From positions 388,384 to 448,093 of the forward strand of contig MNCI01033568.1 in NCBI GenBank assembly GCA_015680685.1: 59,710 nt of DNA, read 5' to 3'. Below, in pieces: positions 1 through 9,279 of the stretch. Below the pieces are notes generated by a model. That model had not been told where the DNA came from. It saw only the letters and a list, made by a program, of their open reading frames with translations, and ran no database searches. How positions within the stretch are numbered: the first letter of the stretch is position 1; every line of letters begins with the position of its first letter. This DNA is from Gnetum montanum (lineage: Eukaryota > Streptophyta > Gnetopsida > Gnetales > Gnetaceae). The position numbers and the translations under genes were made by a program.

Positions 1-337
1 AACATATGTGGAAAGATCGAGAAGAGGATAGTTCCATGCATCACATACAGTGATTCATCGGGTGATGACATGGAGGAAATGTCTCCATGTAACAGGTGTG
101 CCCAAGAAACTCTACAACAAAGATGCCTGTATGTAGCAACCACACAAGAAATAGTAGACACCTTATGGTTGACAGCTTCTCGTAGGAGCAGAAAAATATG
201 CATGGAATGAACTAAGGAAACTTATGCCAACAACCATGGCATAGACTCATTGGAACATGAGCGTCGCCAACTTCCACCCCTCAACTTAAGATCATCAATT
301 GGGAGAAGTTGGGCACTTCTCAGAAATTCTAATAGGC
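1..337 (+). pseudogene. pol: Protease C-terminal and pre-RT linker fragment of pol (element A)
   Basis: Broken frames read a stretch matching the region after the protease core in G and H: a lysine-rich stretch followed by PCITYSD, then CAQETLQQRCLYVA, then a leucine/proline-rich linker (LPPLNL, then INWEKL). In G the same order is seen on the minus strand between about 35900 and 36260. No catalytic residue lies in this fragment because the active-site aspartate would be to the left of the window. Frame changes and stops are frequent, so it cannot be expressed. The assignment rests on similarity between copies inside the window. Confidence 0.7.
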
Positions 338-399
338 GCTCACTATTTTGGATCTCTCCCTTACAACTCAGTCATGGGGGAGATGGCCACCTATGCTAA
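338..399 (+). pseudogene. pol: Last codons of pol joined to the linker by deletion (element A)
   Basis: The reading SLFWISPLQLSHGGDGHLC followed by TAA matches the integrase C-terminal end of G and H (SLFQISSFQLSCGGDGH and SLFWISSFQLSCGGDGH). It directly follows linker sequence that should be over 3 kb upstream, so RT, RNase H and nearly all of integrase have been lost. The codons for QLSHGGDG contain a polypurine-tract-like string (AGTCATGGGGGAGA). Confidence 0.75.
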
Positions 400-2284
400 C
401 CATATGGGGCCCTCAGTTCTTTTTCATTTTTTATTTTACACATTTTTGTTTTACAAATTTCTTTAACTTTTCTTGTTTTTTTTTACACCATCGTTATACT
501 TTTCTATTTTTTGTGTCTGTGTGTGTGTGTGTGTTATCCACCATGTAAGTTCATCACCCAATAAGTGTTCAAACCGATGAGATGAACTGTTTTCATATTG
601 ATTGCTAATGTTTGGTTTTTACCTTTAAGTTCCAATGTTAATACTAAGGTATGTCTCTGTTGATATGGCAGGCAATGAGATCACTTCATCCATCCCTCCA
701 TCAAGTCTATGGTTTCCCTTGGCTTGGAAATGTACAGTTCCCTTCCAATAATAACTTTAACGAACTGGTGACTGGGCATTTCTCAAACTAAGGAAGGACC
801 CAAGGATTGCAAAGGGTGTGACTTCAAGGGAACTTGATGCTTTTATGTTGGTCATTCACTTGGGTGTTTGGATGTTTTCTTCTTGAGTTTTCTTATCATT
901 CCGATGTTATCCATTCTTCGGAAGCTGAGATAATAAAAATAAGAAGTCTTTGCATGGTGTGGTCCCCATGCATAAAACCCCAAAAAAAAAAACCAAAGTG
1001 AGGATTCAAAGCACCCCCCTTAGACGAAATAAAATTTGGGCTACAAGCACTGGTTATGGAACCAAAGTGTTCCCTCTAACTAAGGCCCTTCTCGCTTCCC
1101 ATTCTCTCCTTTGTTTTGTTGGAATGGTGGTGGCCCTTTGAAGAGGCATCCTTGTTATCCAAGTGGATGATTTCACCAAATGCATTGATGCGAAGTCACT
1201 GGAAGTGGTTGGTTTGAGCCCGAGTTGGAATGAGATTCGCCAAGTCACATTAATCATCAAACACACAAGGGGTTGTACACCACCTTGTTCTTGGGATTCC
1301 ATTCCACTTCTCTTCTTTCCATCCTTCTCTCCATTATTCACCTCATTGCCAGTTGTATCATTAGTGTATATATTTTGGTTGATGTATTGTTTTCTTTTTG
1401 GTAAATTCTTATGGTCAAGACTTTAACTCTTGTTCCAAAGGACATTCCCTGAGCCTACAGACTCCTTGAATGTGGGATTGTCAGGGCATTAAGGGCATGA
1501 GCCTGCTTTGGGGAGGACCCACTGACATTCCTATTTGGAACATTAGTTAACTTCTTTTCCTTAACATTTTGCTATTAATTTTCTTTTTGTTCATTTCCAT
1601 CTTGACATCCATTTCACTAATGCCCTAGTTGTCCCTTTTTGCCTATCTTCCTTACTCCCTTTCTTTCTCCATTCTAACACTATCAGAGGTTCGTGATTAG
1701 TCATGGGGGTACAGGGCCTGATTTTTTGATTTTTCTCCTAGCCCCGAATTTTTTCATTTCTCTTCCTAACCCCTACACCTTCGGTACTCATCAGTAACAT
1801 CTTCCCAGATCCATATCAGCCATACCACAACCTAGCCAATGAACCTAAACCGAAGCAAGGTATTATTCACTTAATGATTCAATTACCCTTGCTAATATAT
1901 GATTGTGTTGTGTGTAGATGGCAATCATACAACACCAGAATGGATCTGGCACAAACACTTGGAATGGAGCAGCGCTGAAGCAGCTATGCAAGGAGTAGAA
2001 TGGATAATGCGCTTACGGATGGAAAACGGAAGGTGCAATCTAGGCGTTGGTAGCAGTAAGACTCTTCTCTCTTCTTCTCTTCTACTCTCTCTCCTCTTTT
2101 CTCTTAGCTGCCAAATGTGGCCTAATGTCATTCTAATAAGGTGTTCAGCCTTGTTATCATGAACACTAGTTTTGTCAAGTCTTGTAATAATGATCCGTTC
2201 ACATGTCATCCCATTAGTTCCATTCCCCTCAATAATCCCATACCTACATGATATCATTGTAAGGAACTCGAGGACGAGTTTTCA
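400..2284 (+). other. Conserved non-coding spacer between pol and the polypurine tract (element A)
   Basis: No open frame of note. It begins with a T-rich stretch (405-500) and a short GT microsatellite (about 515-534), and continues with sequence shared with the spacers of B, G, H and I, including GCATGAGCCTGCTTTGGGG followed by AGGACCCAC at 1495-1522. Short ORFs here are chance frames, because the homologous spacers do not keep them. Such long pol-to-LTR spacers are usual in the Athila/Tat group. Confidence 0.7.
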
Positions 2285-2300
2285 TTTAGTCATGGGGGTA
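2285..2300 (+). promoter_or_regulatory. Polypurine tract (plus-strand primer site) of element A
   Basis: TTTAGTCATGGGGGTA ends exactly where the LTR begins (TGATGAG). The same AGTCRTGGGGGTA string precedes the 3' LTRs of D, H and I. In this family the purine run is short and follows a conserved AGTC. Confidence 0.8.
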
Positions 2301-3300
2301 TGATGAGACGCGACATGCATAGCGCCGTGATATCGTGTATGCGATATTGCGGCTGCCACGATATCGCATCCCCTGCGATATCGCGTACGCAATATCGCGT
2401 ACGCGATTTCGCATCTTTCCATGCAATATCGCGTACGCAATATCGCGGTCCACCGCCATATCTATAAATAAGAGGCAGCACTCCCTTCATTTTCCCAATC
2501 CTGGCTAGAAGTAGCGAAGCTCTGGCAGTTTGAACACTCCAGAGTTAGATTAATTTCCCATGTGCCCGTAGTAGGAGTCCTAGAGTGAACGGCTCTTTAT
2601 TCGAGCAACTTTGTAACCTGAACACAAGTTGTGTACGGTAACAAAGACGAACTTGATTGGATAAACCTTGCAGTACATGGTTTTAATTATTGTTATTTAT
2701 TACTTTCCTAGTGCACACGAGTACGACTTGATTACGAGCATCTACGGATGTGTACGGCTAATCAAGGAATCGGCTGCTCGTCGCAACACGTGAGTACGAC
2801 TTGACTACGAGCATTGTGACTGCTTGGTAACCTAGTAGCATATTCCAGGATCTACGCTTGGTAATCCTAGTACTAGTCCAATGTGTACGGCTAGTTAAGG
2901 AATCGGCTACTCATCGCTAGGCTAGATCGTGTGATAAGTATGACTTGGCTACGAGCATCCATGGGTGTGTACGGCTAGCCAAGGAATCGGTTGCTTATCA
3001 CACTTAGGCTAAATAGGAGCCTTAGTATGATCACTTCGAGCACTTGTGTTACGTGTGGTGATCCCAGTAACGATTAGCGTTTGGTAGCCACAGTTGCATA
3101 GTTCAGGGTGTGTCCTGTAAGTGGGAATGGATGCTGACGCTAGTTAATTTAGACTTAGGACATTAGTTAGAGTTAGTTAGTTTCTCAACCCTTTCCCTCA
3201 TAGCTTAGGAGATAAACTGAAAAATACCAAAAAAANCCGGATCATGCGTGAATGCTCGTGATTCGTATGGTTGGGCGTAGGGATACCTTGTCACTCATCA
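2301..3300 (+). repeat. 3' LTR of element A
   Basis: 1000 bp from TGATGAG to CTCATCA, a 7-bp terminal inverted repeat. U3 has a GATATCGCG palindrome array (about 2316-2450) and then TATAAATA at 2463-2470. Unlike the other LTRs, no AATAAA is kept at the expected poly(A) site (it reads AACAAA near 2640). U5 holds three or four copies of a paired motif (see 2719-3124). One undetermined base lies at 3236. Confidence 0.88.
2719..3124 (+). other. Repeated base-paired U5 motifs with pseudoknot order (LTR of A)
   Basis: Copy 1: TTGATTA 2728-2734 pairs with TAATCAA 2759-2765; CGAGCA 2735-2740 pairs with TGCTCG 2775-2780. Copy 2: TTGACTA 2801-2807 with TAGTTAA 2892-2898 (one G-T pair). Copy 3: TTGGCTA 2945-2951 with TAGCCAA 2976-2982; CGAGCA 2952-2957 with TGCTTA 2992-2997 (partial). 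Copy 4: TCACTT 3031-3036 with AAGTGG 3119-3124 (one wobble). The two helices interleave. Function unknown. Confidence 0.6.
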
Positions 3301-3301
3301 G

Positions 3302-3870
3302 CAACAATGGTACCAACCACAATCATGGGGAATGCCACCACCAAGGCAGCAATACCCTTATAGGTAACCAGATCCATATAGGTACTATGTTCAACAACCT
3401 ATCTCTCCTAGAAGTTCTACAAGTCATACATCATTCCAACATCACTATTACCCTTCAAAGTACCATTGAACACATTCACCATCTACTCGTGGGGAAAGCC
3501 CATATCCATATGCATATCATCCTCCATATCCCTCTACACATACACCTCTACCTTCAACCTAGTTACCTTCTGCTCCATCCATGCAAGGTGAGATTCCTCC
3601 ATAGCTACAACAATGAAATGCTACAAGGGCTATACACTCACAAGTAGTTTTTCAGCCGAGTGGTTTAGAAAATCAATCTAGGAAAAGACCTTTCTTCTCA
3701 CTTAGCAGCCCTCTTCAGCCCTTACAATCTAGACCAATTGATTTCCTTGCATCTCCAGCATCCTCATCCTCTACATCAAATATCTTCGAGTGTCCTTCAA
3801 ACCAAGTACCATCTCATAGCTGCATTGTCATGCTAACTCATGCTATTTTTGACTAGATCAAGGCTGGAAA
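3302..3870 (+). pseudogene. gag: Gag C-terminal region (element B)
   Basis: One frame from 3302 reads Q/P/Y/S-rich sequence (QSWGMPPPRQQYPY, later SRKRPFF, SRPIDFLASPASS) and ends near the protease. It matches the C-terminal tail of gag in H (minus strand, about 50000-50580), which also has QSWGMPPPRQQYPY and KKRPFF. In-frame stops occur at several points, for example after PYR and YH. The N-terminal and capsid-like parts are cut off by the insertion of A. A longer ORF in another frame over the same bases (H/I/L-rich) is a shadow. Gag would form the capsid-like particle. Confidence 0.7.
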
Positions 3871-4548
3871 TCTTTCTACAAAAAGATTTGATCCAAAAAG
3901 TCCACTCATTTATTTATAGATTACTAGATAGAAGCCATGCAAAGCTCTTCTTGACTCTGGTTTCCAAGTCAATCTCATTTCCCATGACATGTAGAAGGCC
4001 TAGAACCTACCACCTCTTAAGAAGAGTAACATTCATCTAAAATTACTATATCATTCAATTATAATCCTTATGGAATTATTAGAGGACATTGTCATCACAG
4101 TTTGTAAGTTGTCGTATCCTACTAATTTTTTGGTGATCAAAGTGGACAACTACAGAAGTGACTTCCCCTTCATTATGGGAAGGGCTTGGTTAGGCATGGT
4201 CAATGCACAAATGTACATAAGGGACCTATCTTTAGAAATATCTAAGGAAAATGAACTAGGCAAGATTAAGAAGAAATGTATTCCATGCATCGCAATCAAC
4301 GATAATGGGTGCTTTCTTAAAGAATGGTAAACTAGTCATTCTTAAAGAATGGTAAACTAGTCATAATTAATGCCAAACTTGCTCTTGAACAAAATGAAAA
4401 GTTGTTGATGGTAATTAAAAAATGGTTAACAACATTTTCTTGTTCATATTTAGAGCTAACTGAAATTAATCCAAGGATATGCCAAGATCACATTTACACA
4501 GACCCATCCATAAAGCCTAGAAGACAACTATAGAGGTAATTGAACCCC
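3871..4548 (+). pseudogene. pol: Retroviral-type aspartic protease and linker (element B)
   Basis: The active-site triplet D-S-G is encoded at 3953-3961, followed by QVNLIS as in H (DLGSSVNLIS). Downstream, one open frame (4070-4330) reads MELLEDIVITVCKLSYPTNF and then FIMGRAWLGMVNAQ, the conserved second half of the protease (I/V-MGRAWL). A frameshift separates the two halves. The enzyme would cut the Gag-Pol polyprotein. The linker to RT (4331-4548) contains an 18-bp local repeat (TTCTTAAAGAATGGTAAAC, about 4312-4360). Not functional. Confidence 0.7.
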
Positions 4549-5815
4549 AAATTTAAGTAAATCATTAAAGAGGAAATTGAGCAACTCCTCAAGGTAGGAT
4601 TCATCTATCCAATTATGGATAGTAAGTGGGTTAGCCCACTCATAATTGTACCAAAGAAGGATGAAAAATGGTAGGTTTCCATTGACTTCAGGCTATTGAA
4701 CATGGCAACATTTAAGGATCACTTTCCTTTGCCATTTGTAGATTAAGTGTTAAACATCATATCTGGGCATTATTATTATAGTTTCTTAGATGATTAACTG
4801 GCTATAACCAAATCCAAATTGCACTAGAAGATCAAGCAAAGATAGCATTCATGAGTCCCTGGGGAAGTTTTACATATTGTAATATGCCATTTGATCTGTG
4901 TAATGCCCCTACAACATTACAACACTTGGTCCTTAGTACCTTTCAATAGAAGATCGATAGTCATGTTGAAGTCTTTATAGATGACTATTTTACCTATGGA
5001 GCTACCTTTGAGGATGCCTTATATTGACTTGAGCAAATATTGAAGAGATGTGTAGAGATAAACCTATGAATCAACTGGCAAAAGAGCCATCTCATGGTCT
5101 AAGAAGGCATTATGCTTGGGCACTGAATTTCAGAAAAAAGGATTGAGGTAGACCTAAAAAAAATAAGGGTCATCCAAGGAATAACACATCAACCAAAGAT
5201 CATTAAATATTTTTGGTCATTCCTTGGACACACTAGCTACTACTAGCAATTCATAGAGAATTTCTCTAAGATCACAAAGCTATTAGTAGAGCTTATAAAG
5301 AAAGATGCACATTTCATTTGGGCCATAGAATATGAACACACATTTCAACAATTAAAAGAGAAACTCATGGAAACAACAATCCTACAAGCACCAGACTAAT
5401 CCAAACCATTCCATATCATGATAGATGCATCTAACTATGATTTAGGAGTAGTGCTCATGTAGATGGATGATAAGAAATGTCCATACTACATCCACTAGTT
5501 GAGTCGAAGCATTGTGAGAGCATAGTTAAATTACACCATCATGGAGAAAGAACTAATGGAAGTGGTGTATGCACTAGAAAAGTTTAGGCACTATGTGCTT
5601 AGTTACAAAGTATTTTTTCATATAAACTATAATACAATCCACTTCCTCATGAATAAGCCAATGATAAGCCCTCATATCATACAATGGCTTGTGATCTTGC
5701 AAGAATTCAATCTCACAATGATAGATCAAAAAGGAATTGAAAATGTGATCACTGCCCACCTCTCTTGCTTAAGATGGGATAATAAAGAGGATCAAAGCCC
5801 ACTCTTTGATTAGTT
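4549..5815 (+). pseudogene. pol: Reverse transcriptase and RNase H (element B)
   Basis: RT reads KEEIEQLLKVGFIYPI, SIDFRLLNMATFKDHFPLPF and the catalytic box F-I-D-D at 4974-4985 (usual form in this group F-M-D-D). It is followed by the LGH/FLGHTSYY region near 5220. RNase H follows with MIDASNY, then MEKELMEVVYALEKFRHYVL and FLMNKP; its C-terminal half is still open at 5541-5813. Stops and frameshifts break RT in at least six places. DHFPLPF and the MEKEL block are typical of Athila/Tat polymerases. Inactive remnant. Confidence 0.82.
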
Positions 5816-7197
5816 TCTAGATGAACTCCTCTTTACAGAAGTAATAAGTAAACAAGCACCTACAAAAAAAATGGTATAATGGCATCCTCACCTATCTTCT
5901 CACTCAGGAGATGCACAAGACTTGGATTTTAGGAAGAAGCAACAATTTTTTTATCAAGCCAAATACTTCATGGAAATCAATGGATACCTTTACAAGGTGT
6001 GTGTTTGATCCATTAGTATGTCCTTGATAAAGATCAACTATGCATTCTCCAAGATGCTCATGAAGGACCTTGTGGAGGCCACTATGTAGGAAGATGTAAG
6101 GCCATAAAAATCTTGATGGCAGGATACTATTGGCCTACAATCTTTAGGGATGTCCATGAGTTTATCAAGTCTTGTGAACATTGTCAATGAGATGGGGAGA
6201 TGATTGCTTGCATGGAATATCCTCAATAGTTTATTCAACCACTAGAACATTTTGAAATATGGGGTGTTGACTTCATGGGTCCCATTACACCGATGTCCAA
6301 CAGGAAGGCATATAGTATAGTAGCAGTTGACTATTGCATGAAATGGGTGGAAGTAACAGCCATTACTGATTGTACACTACTATCAAATTTATACAACAAA
6401 ATATCATGAATAGTTTGGGATGCCTTGTTCACTAATTTTTAATAATGGAACTCACTTCATAGGTGCCACCTTTAGAAAATTAATGCAACCCTTCGGGGTA
6501 GAACATAAATTAACAACACCTTACCACCCCTAAGCCAATAGTCAAGTAGAGGTAAAAAATCGAGAGATCACAAAAGTACTAACGTAGATCATTAGAAAAT
6601 ATAGTAAGGATTAGAGTACAAAGCTTAACAATGTTCTTTGGGCTTATTATTCAATGAGGAAGCTTCCTATTGGCTATTCTCCCTATGAGTTAGTATATGA
6701 AAAACTTCCAATGCTCCTGATTAAATCCAAAATTTGTACACTCTTAATAGTTTTTCATCTAAATCTTAACCTAAGTCTAGCATAGAAAGAAAGACTAATC
6801 AACCTAAACGTATTAGTTGAAAAGTGATTAGTGTCCCTATCATTGAATGAGGTGAACAAGGCATTCAGTAAGCAACATCATGACCTTAGAATCAGAAAAG
6901 TAAAACTTCAACCAAGACATAAGGTTCTCTACTGGAACCACATACATGTACCCCAAAAAAAATTCTAAACATTTTTGGAGGGACCTTATGTAATTGATCA
7001 AACCTTTCCATCTGGGGCCATGATAATCTACAAGCCTGAATGCCCAAATAAAAAGCAATTGGTCAACATCCAACAAGTAAAGCCTTTCCTAGAACCAAGA
7101 TAGGCTAGTGCAACTACCATGTCAATGGATGGACAACCACGTTCTATTTTTCGAATCTCCTCCTTCCAACTCAGTTATGGGGAAGATGACCATCTAT
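5816..7197 (+). pseudogene. pol: Integrase (element B), catalytic residue lost
   Basis: An HHCC zinc-binding N-terminus is readable (HEGPCGGHY, later CEHCQ) at about 6050-6190. The first catalytic Asp lies in GVDFMGP (codon 6269-6271). The second, in S-D-N-G of H, is F-N-N-G here (Asp to Asn at 6441-6443). The Glu is kept in VEVKNRE near 6550. The C-terminal part carries a YVIDQTFPSGAMIIYKP-like GPY region and ends at TGA near 7197 after QLSYGEDDH. Several stops and frameshifts. It would have joined the cDNA to the host chromosome. Confidence 0.8.
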
Positions 7198-8773
7198 GAT
7201 GCAATCAAATTGGCTTCTCAATTTTTCTACTTTTTTTTCACGTTTTTTATTTTTACAAACTATTTATTTTACAAATTCTTCTAATTTTACACCATCTTTA
7301 GTACGTTTGAACTTTCTTGATTATTTTACACTTTCTTATATATTTTGCTTTGTTTTGTTTAATTCAAGCGTGATATTTTCTCATTTTCGCTATTAAAAAT
7401 TACTTTATTATCAAAAGACACAGTGTTGCTGTTGCTCTTTACTAATGATGGTTTGTGCTTAATGTTGTGATTGTTGATGTCTAGTTTCTATTTTTAAATT
7501 CCAATGTCTGATGACTTTGACATGGTTTATTTTCATGGAACAAGTAGTGAGTCCATGTCATCCACCCATCCAATGAACCCTATGATTTTCCTTGTTCTAG
7601 GAATTTGAGGTCGCTTTGATTAAAGAAACTTTTAATCAATTGGTGACCTTGGTAGTTCCAAAATTAGGAAGGATTCAAAGGTTTGTAAAGGGTGTGACTT
7701 CAAGGCGAATGAATACTCTATGTACTCTTCTACTTACTTGAGTGTCTTTTCACGAACTTCTCATTGTTCCATACCAACCACTAATAGAAAATCAAATAAT
7801 GTCATTGCATGGTATGGTTCCCATCAAAAGAAAAAAAATGATGGAAATTCAAAGCACACCCCTTTAACACAAATAAGTCCTTGCATGGTGTGATTCCCAT
7901 TTCAAAGAAAAAAAACAAATAATGGAAATTCAAAGTGTACCCATTGGACAAATAAATAGGCTACAAGCATTGGTTATGGGACTCAAATAACATGTACTTA
8001 TGCATGAAAGTCCCCTCTAACTAAGGTTCTCTCTCTCATTTTCTACTTCTCTTTTTTTTCTCTTTGTGGAATGGTGGTTGTTTTGTGGAAGCACTTTTAT
8101 ATCTCAAGTAAGTGGATTGGTCTTAGACTAGTGATGCGAAGTCATTGAAAGAGGCTAGTTTTGGTCAAGACTCAAGATGAATCTTCTTGGATCATTTTAA
8201 CCATAAATTCCACAAGGGACTTCTTATGACCTCAATTTGGAACTCCATTCCACCTTCTCTATCATCCATCCATGCTGCCATAACTCACCTCACTATTGGA
8301 TTCTATGTTATGCTCTAGGTCTTGGTTTGATGTGTTAGGATTCTTGGGTAGTTTCTTTCTAGTTAGTTCTTAACTTTTCATGACCATTAATTAACTATGG
8401 GACCCATGGACTCTTTAGTTAAGGTTATGGAAGGAAAAAAAGGGCATGAGTCTACTATGGGAAGGACCCACTTGCATAGCTCTTGGTTTGGTTAGTTAAG
8501 GTTCCTTATCTTTGACATGGCCACATTCCTATCTTTTGCATATTCCATTGAGTATTCCTCTTAGTTCTCCTTAACCTTTTATTTCATTCATCCTCTAAAT
8601 TATTTTTTCTCTATTTTCCAAATGTATAAGCTTCAACACCATATTCTCATGTTTTCATGTTGCTCTTGGTCCTTTAGGCTTTCATTTGATCCCAATTTCA
8701 TTCAAAAATTTCTTGTATTTTGAAAGTTTGACCAAAGTCAATAGTAGTTAATAGTGATCAATAGGTACGTTCA

Positions 8774-8826
8774 TGAGGCCCTATCAATGAGACCTCATTG
8801 ATGTAGTGTGTACACACTATATATAT
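8774..8826 (+). promoter_or_regulatory. Possible internal promoter upstream of ORF2 (element B)
   Basis: GAGGCCCTATC, then ACCTCATTGATGTAGTG, then TATATATAT (8818-8826), 462 bp before the ORF2 start. The U3 of the B 3' LTR has GAGGCCCAATC and GCCTCATCGACATAGTG before its own TATA box (12285-12371). The second block agrees at 13 of 17 positions. Whether this drives transcription is inference. Confidence 0.4.
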
Positions 8827-9251
8827 CACCTAGCACTTAGGAATTTTTTGTCATTTTATCATAACACAGGGAGTTTTTGCAATTTTTCAAAGCTCAATAC
8901 CTTCTAGAGCTCATAACTTCGCAACCATTTATCCAAATCACTCTATTTTTTGATCCTGCACTTATTGGAGGTCAGATCTTTATCATGGCAGCCACAAACC
9001 TTAAGGTTTCTGATGAAAAATTTTGAAAATTTTTCTAACTCCCGAAAAGGTTAATAACCTTAATAGCATGAAAACATCAATTTTTTCAAAGATTAACCCT
9101 TCCAACAACATCCAGGATGGTTTATTAATGATAATACATAAATAAATAATAATTAGAGTCATTAAATTAGTCATAATCATAACTTAGCCAAAGTTTAACT
9201 ATCCTTAAGAGATAAAGATATCCCAATTGCTTGAATGTTACACAATGATTG

Positions 9252-9279
9252 CTAATCCATGGTCTCATTGTGATTATAG
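9252..9279 (+). promoter_or_regulatory. Candidate branch point and 3' splice site before ORF2 (element B)
   Basis: CTAAT (9252-9256) is followed 23 bases later by ATAG, directly before the ORF2 ATG at 9280. Elements D and I have TACTAAC at the same distance from the same ATG. Confidence 0.45.

Larger units (their letters stand above)
1..3300 (+). mobile_element. Element A: 3' part of an Athila-like gag-pol LTR retrotransposon, internally deleted
   Basis: The piece holds protease/linker sequence, the last codons of pol, a 1.9-kb non-coding spacer, a polypurine tract and a 3' LTR. Order and sequence match the reverse-strand elements G and H, with RT, RNase H and integrase missing between about 333 and 340. 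The LTR ends exactly at 3300, where gag sequence of B begins, so A was inserted into B. The start of A lies left of the window, so its 5' LTR and target duplication (GCAAC expected) cannot be seen. Confidence 0.85.
7198..9279 (+). other. Spacer between pol and ORF2 (element B)
   Basis: Starts with a T-rich stretch (7200-7400) and keeps motifs of the spacer in A, G, H and I, for example GGGCATGAGTCTACTATGGG at 8442-8461 followed by AAGGACCCA. From about 8700 it differs from A and H and instead leads into ORF2. No gene seen. It holds the promoter-like segment at 8774-8826 and a splice-acceptor-like site at 9252-9279. Confidence 0.6.

Noticed and set aside
515-534. GT microsatellite
   Set aside because: Too short and ordinary to report as a finding.
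3252-3647. 131-codon His/Ile/Leu-rich open frame
   Set aside because: Shadow frame over gag; the real gag frame (QSWGMPPPRQQYPY) is shifted by one base, and the frame crosses the LTR-gag junction.
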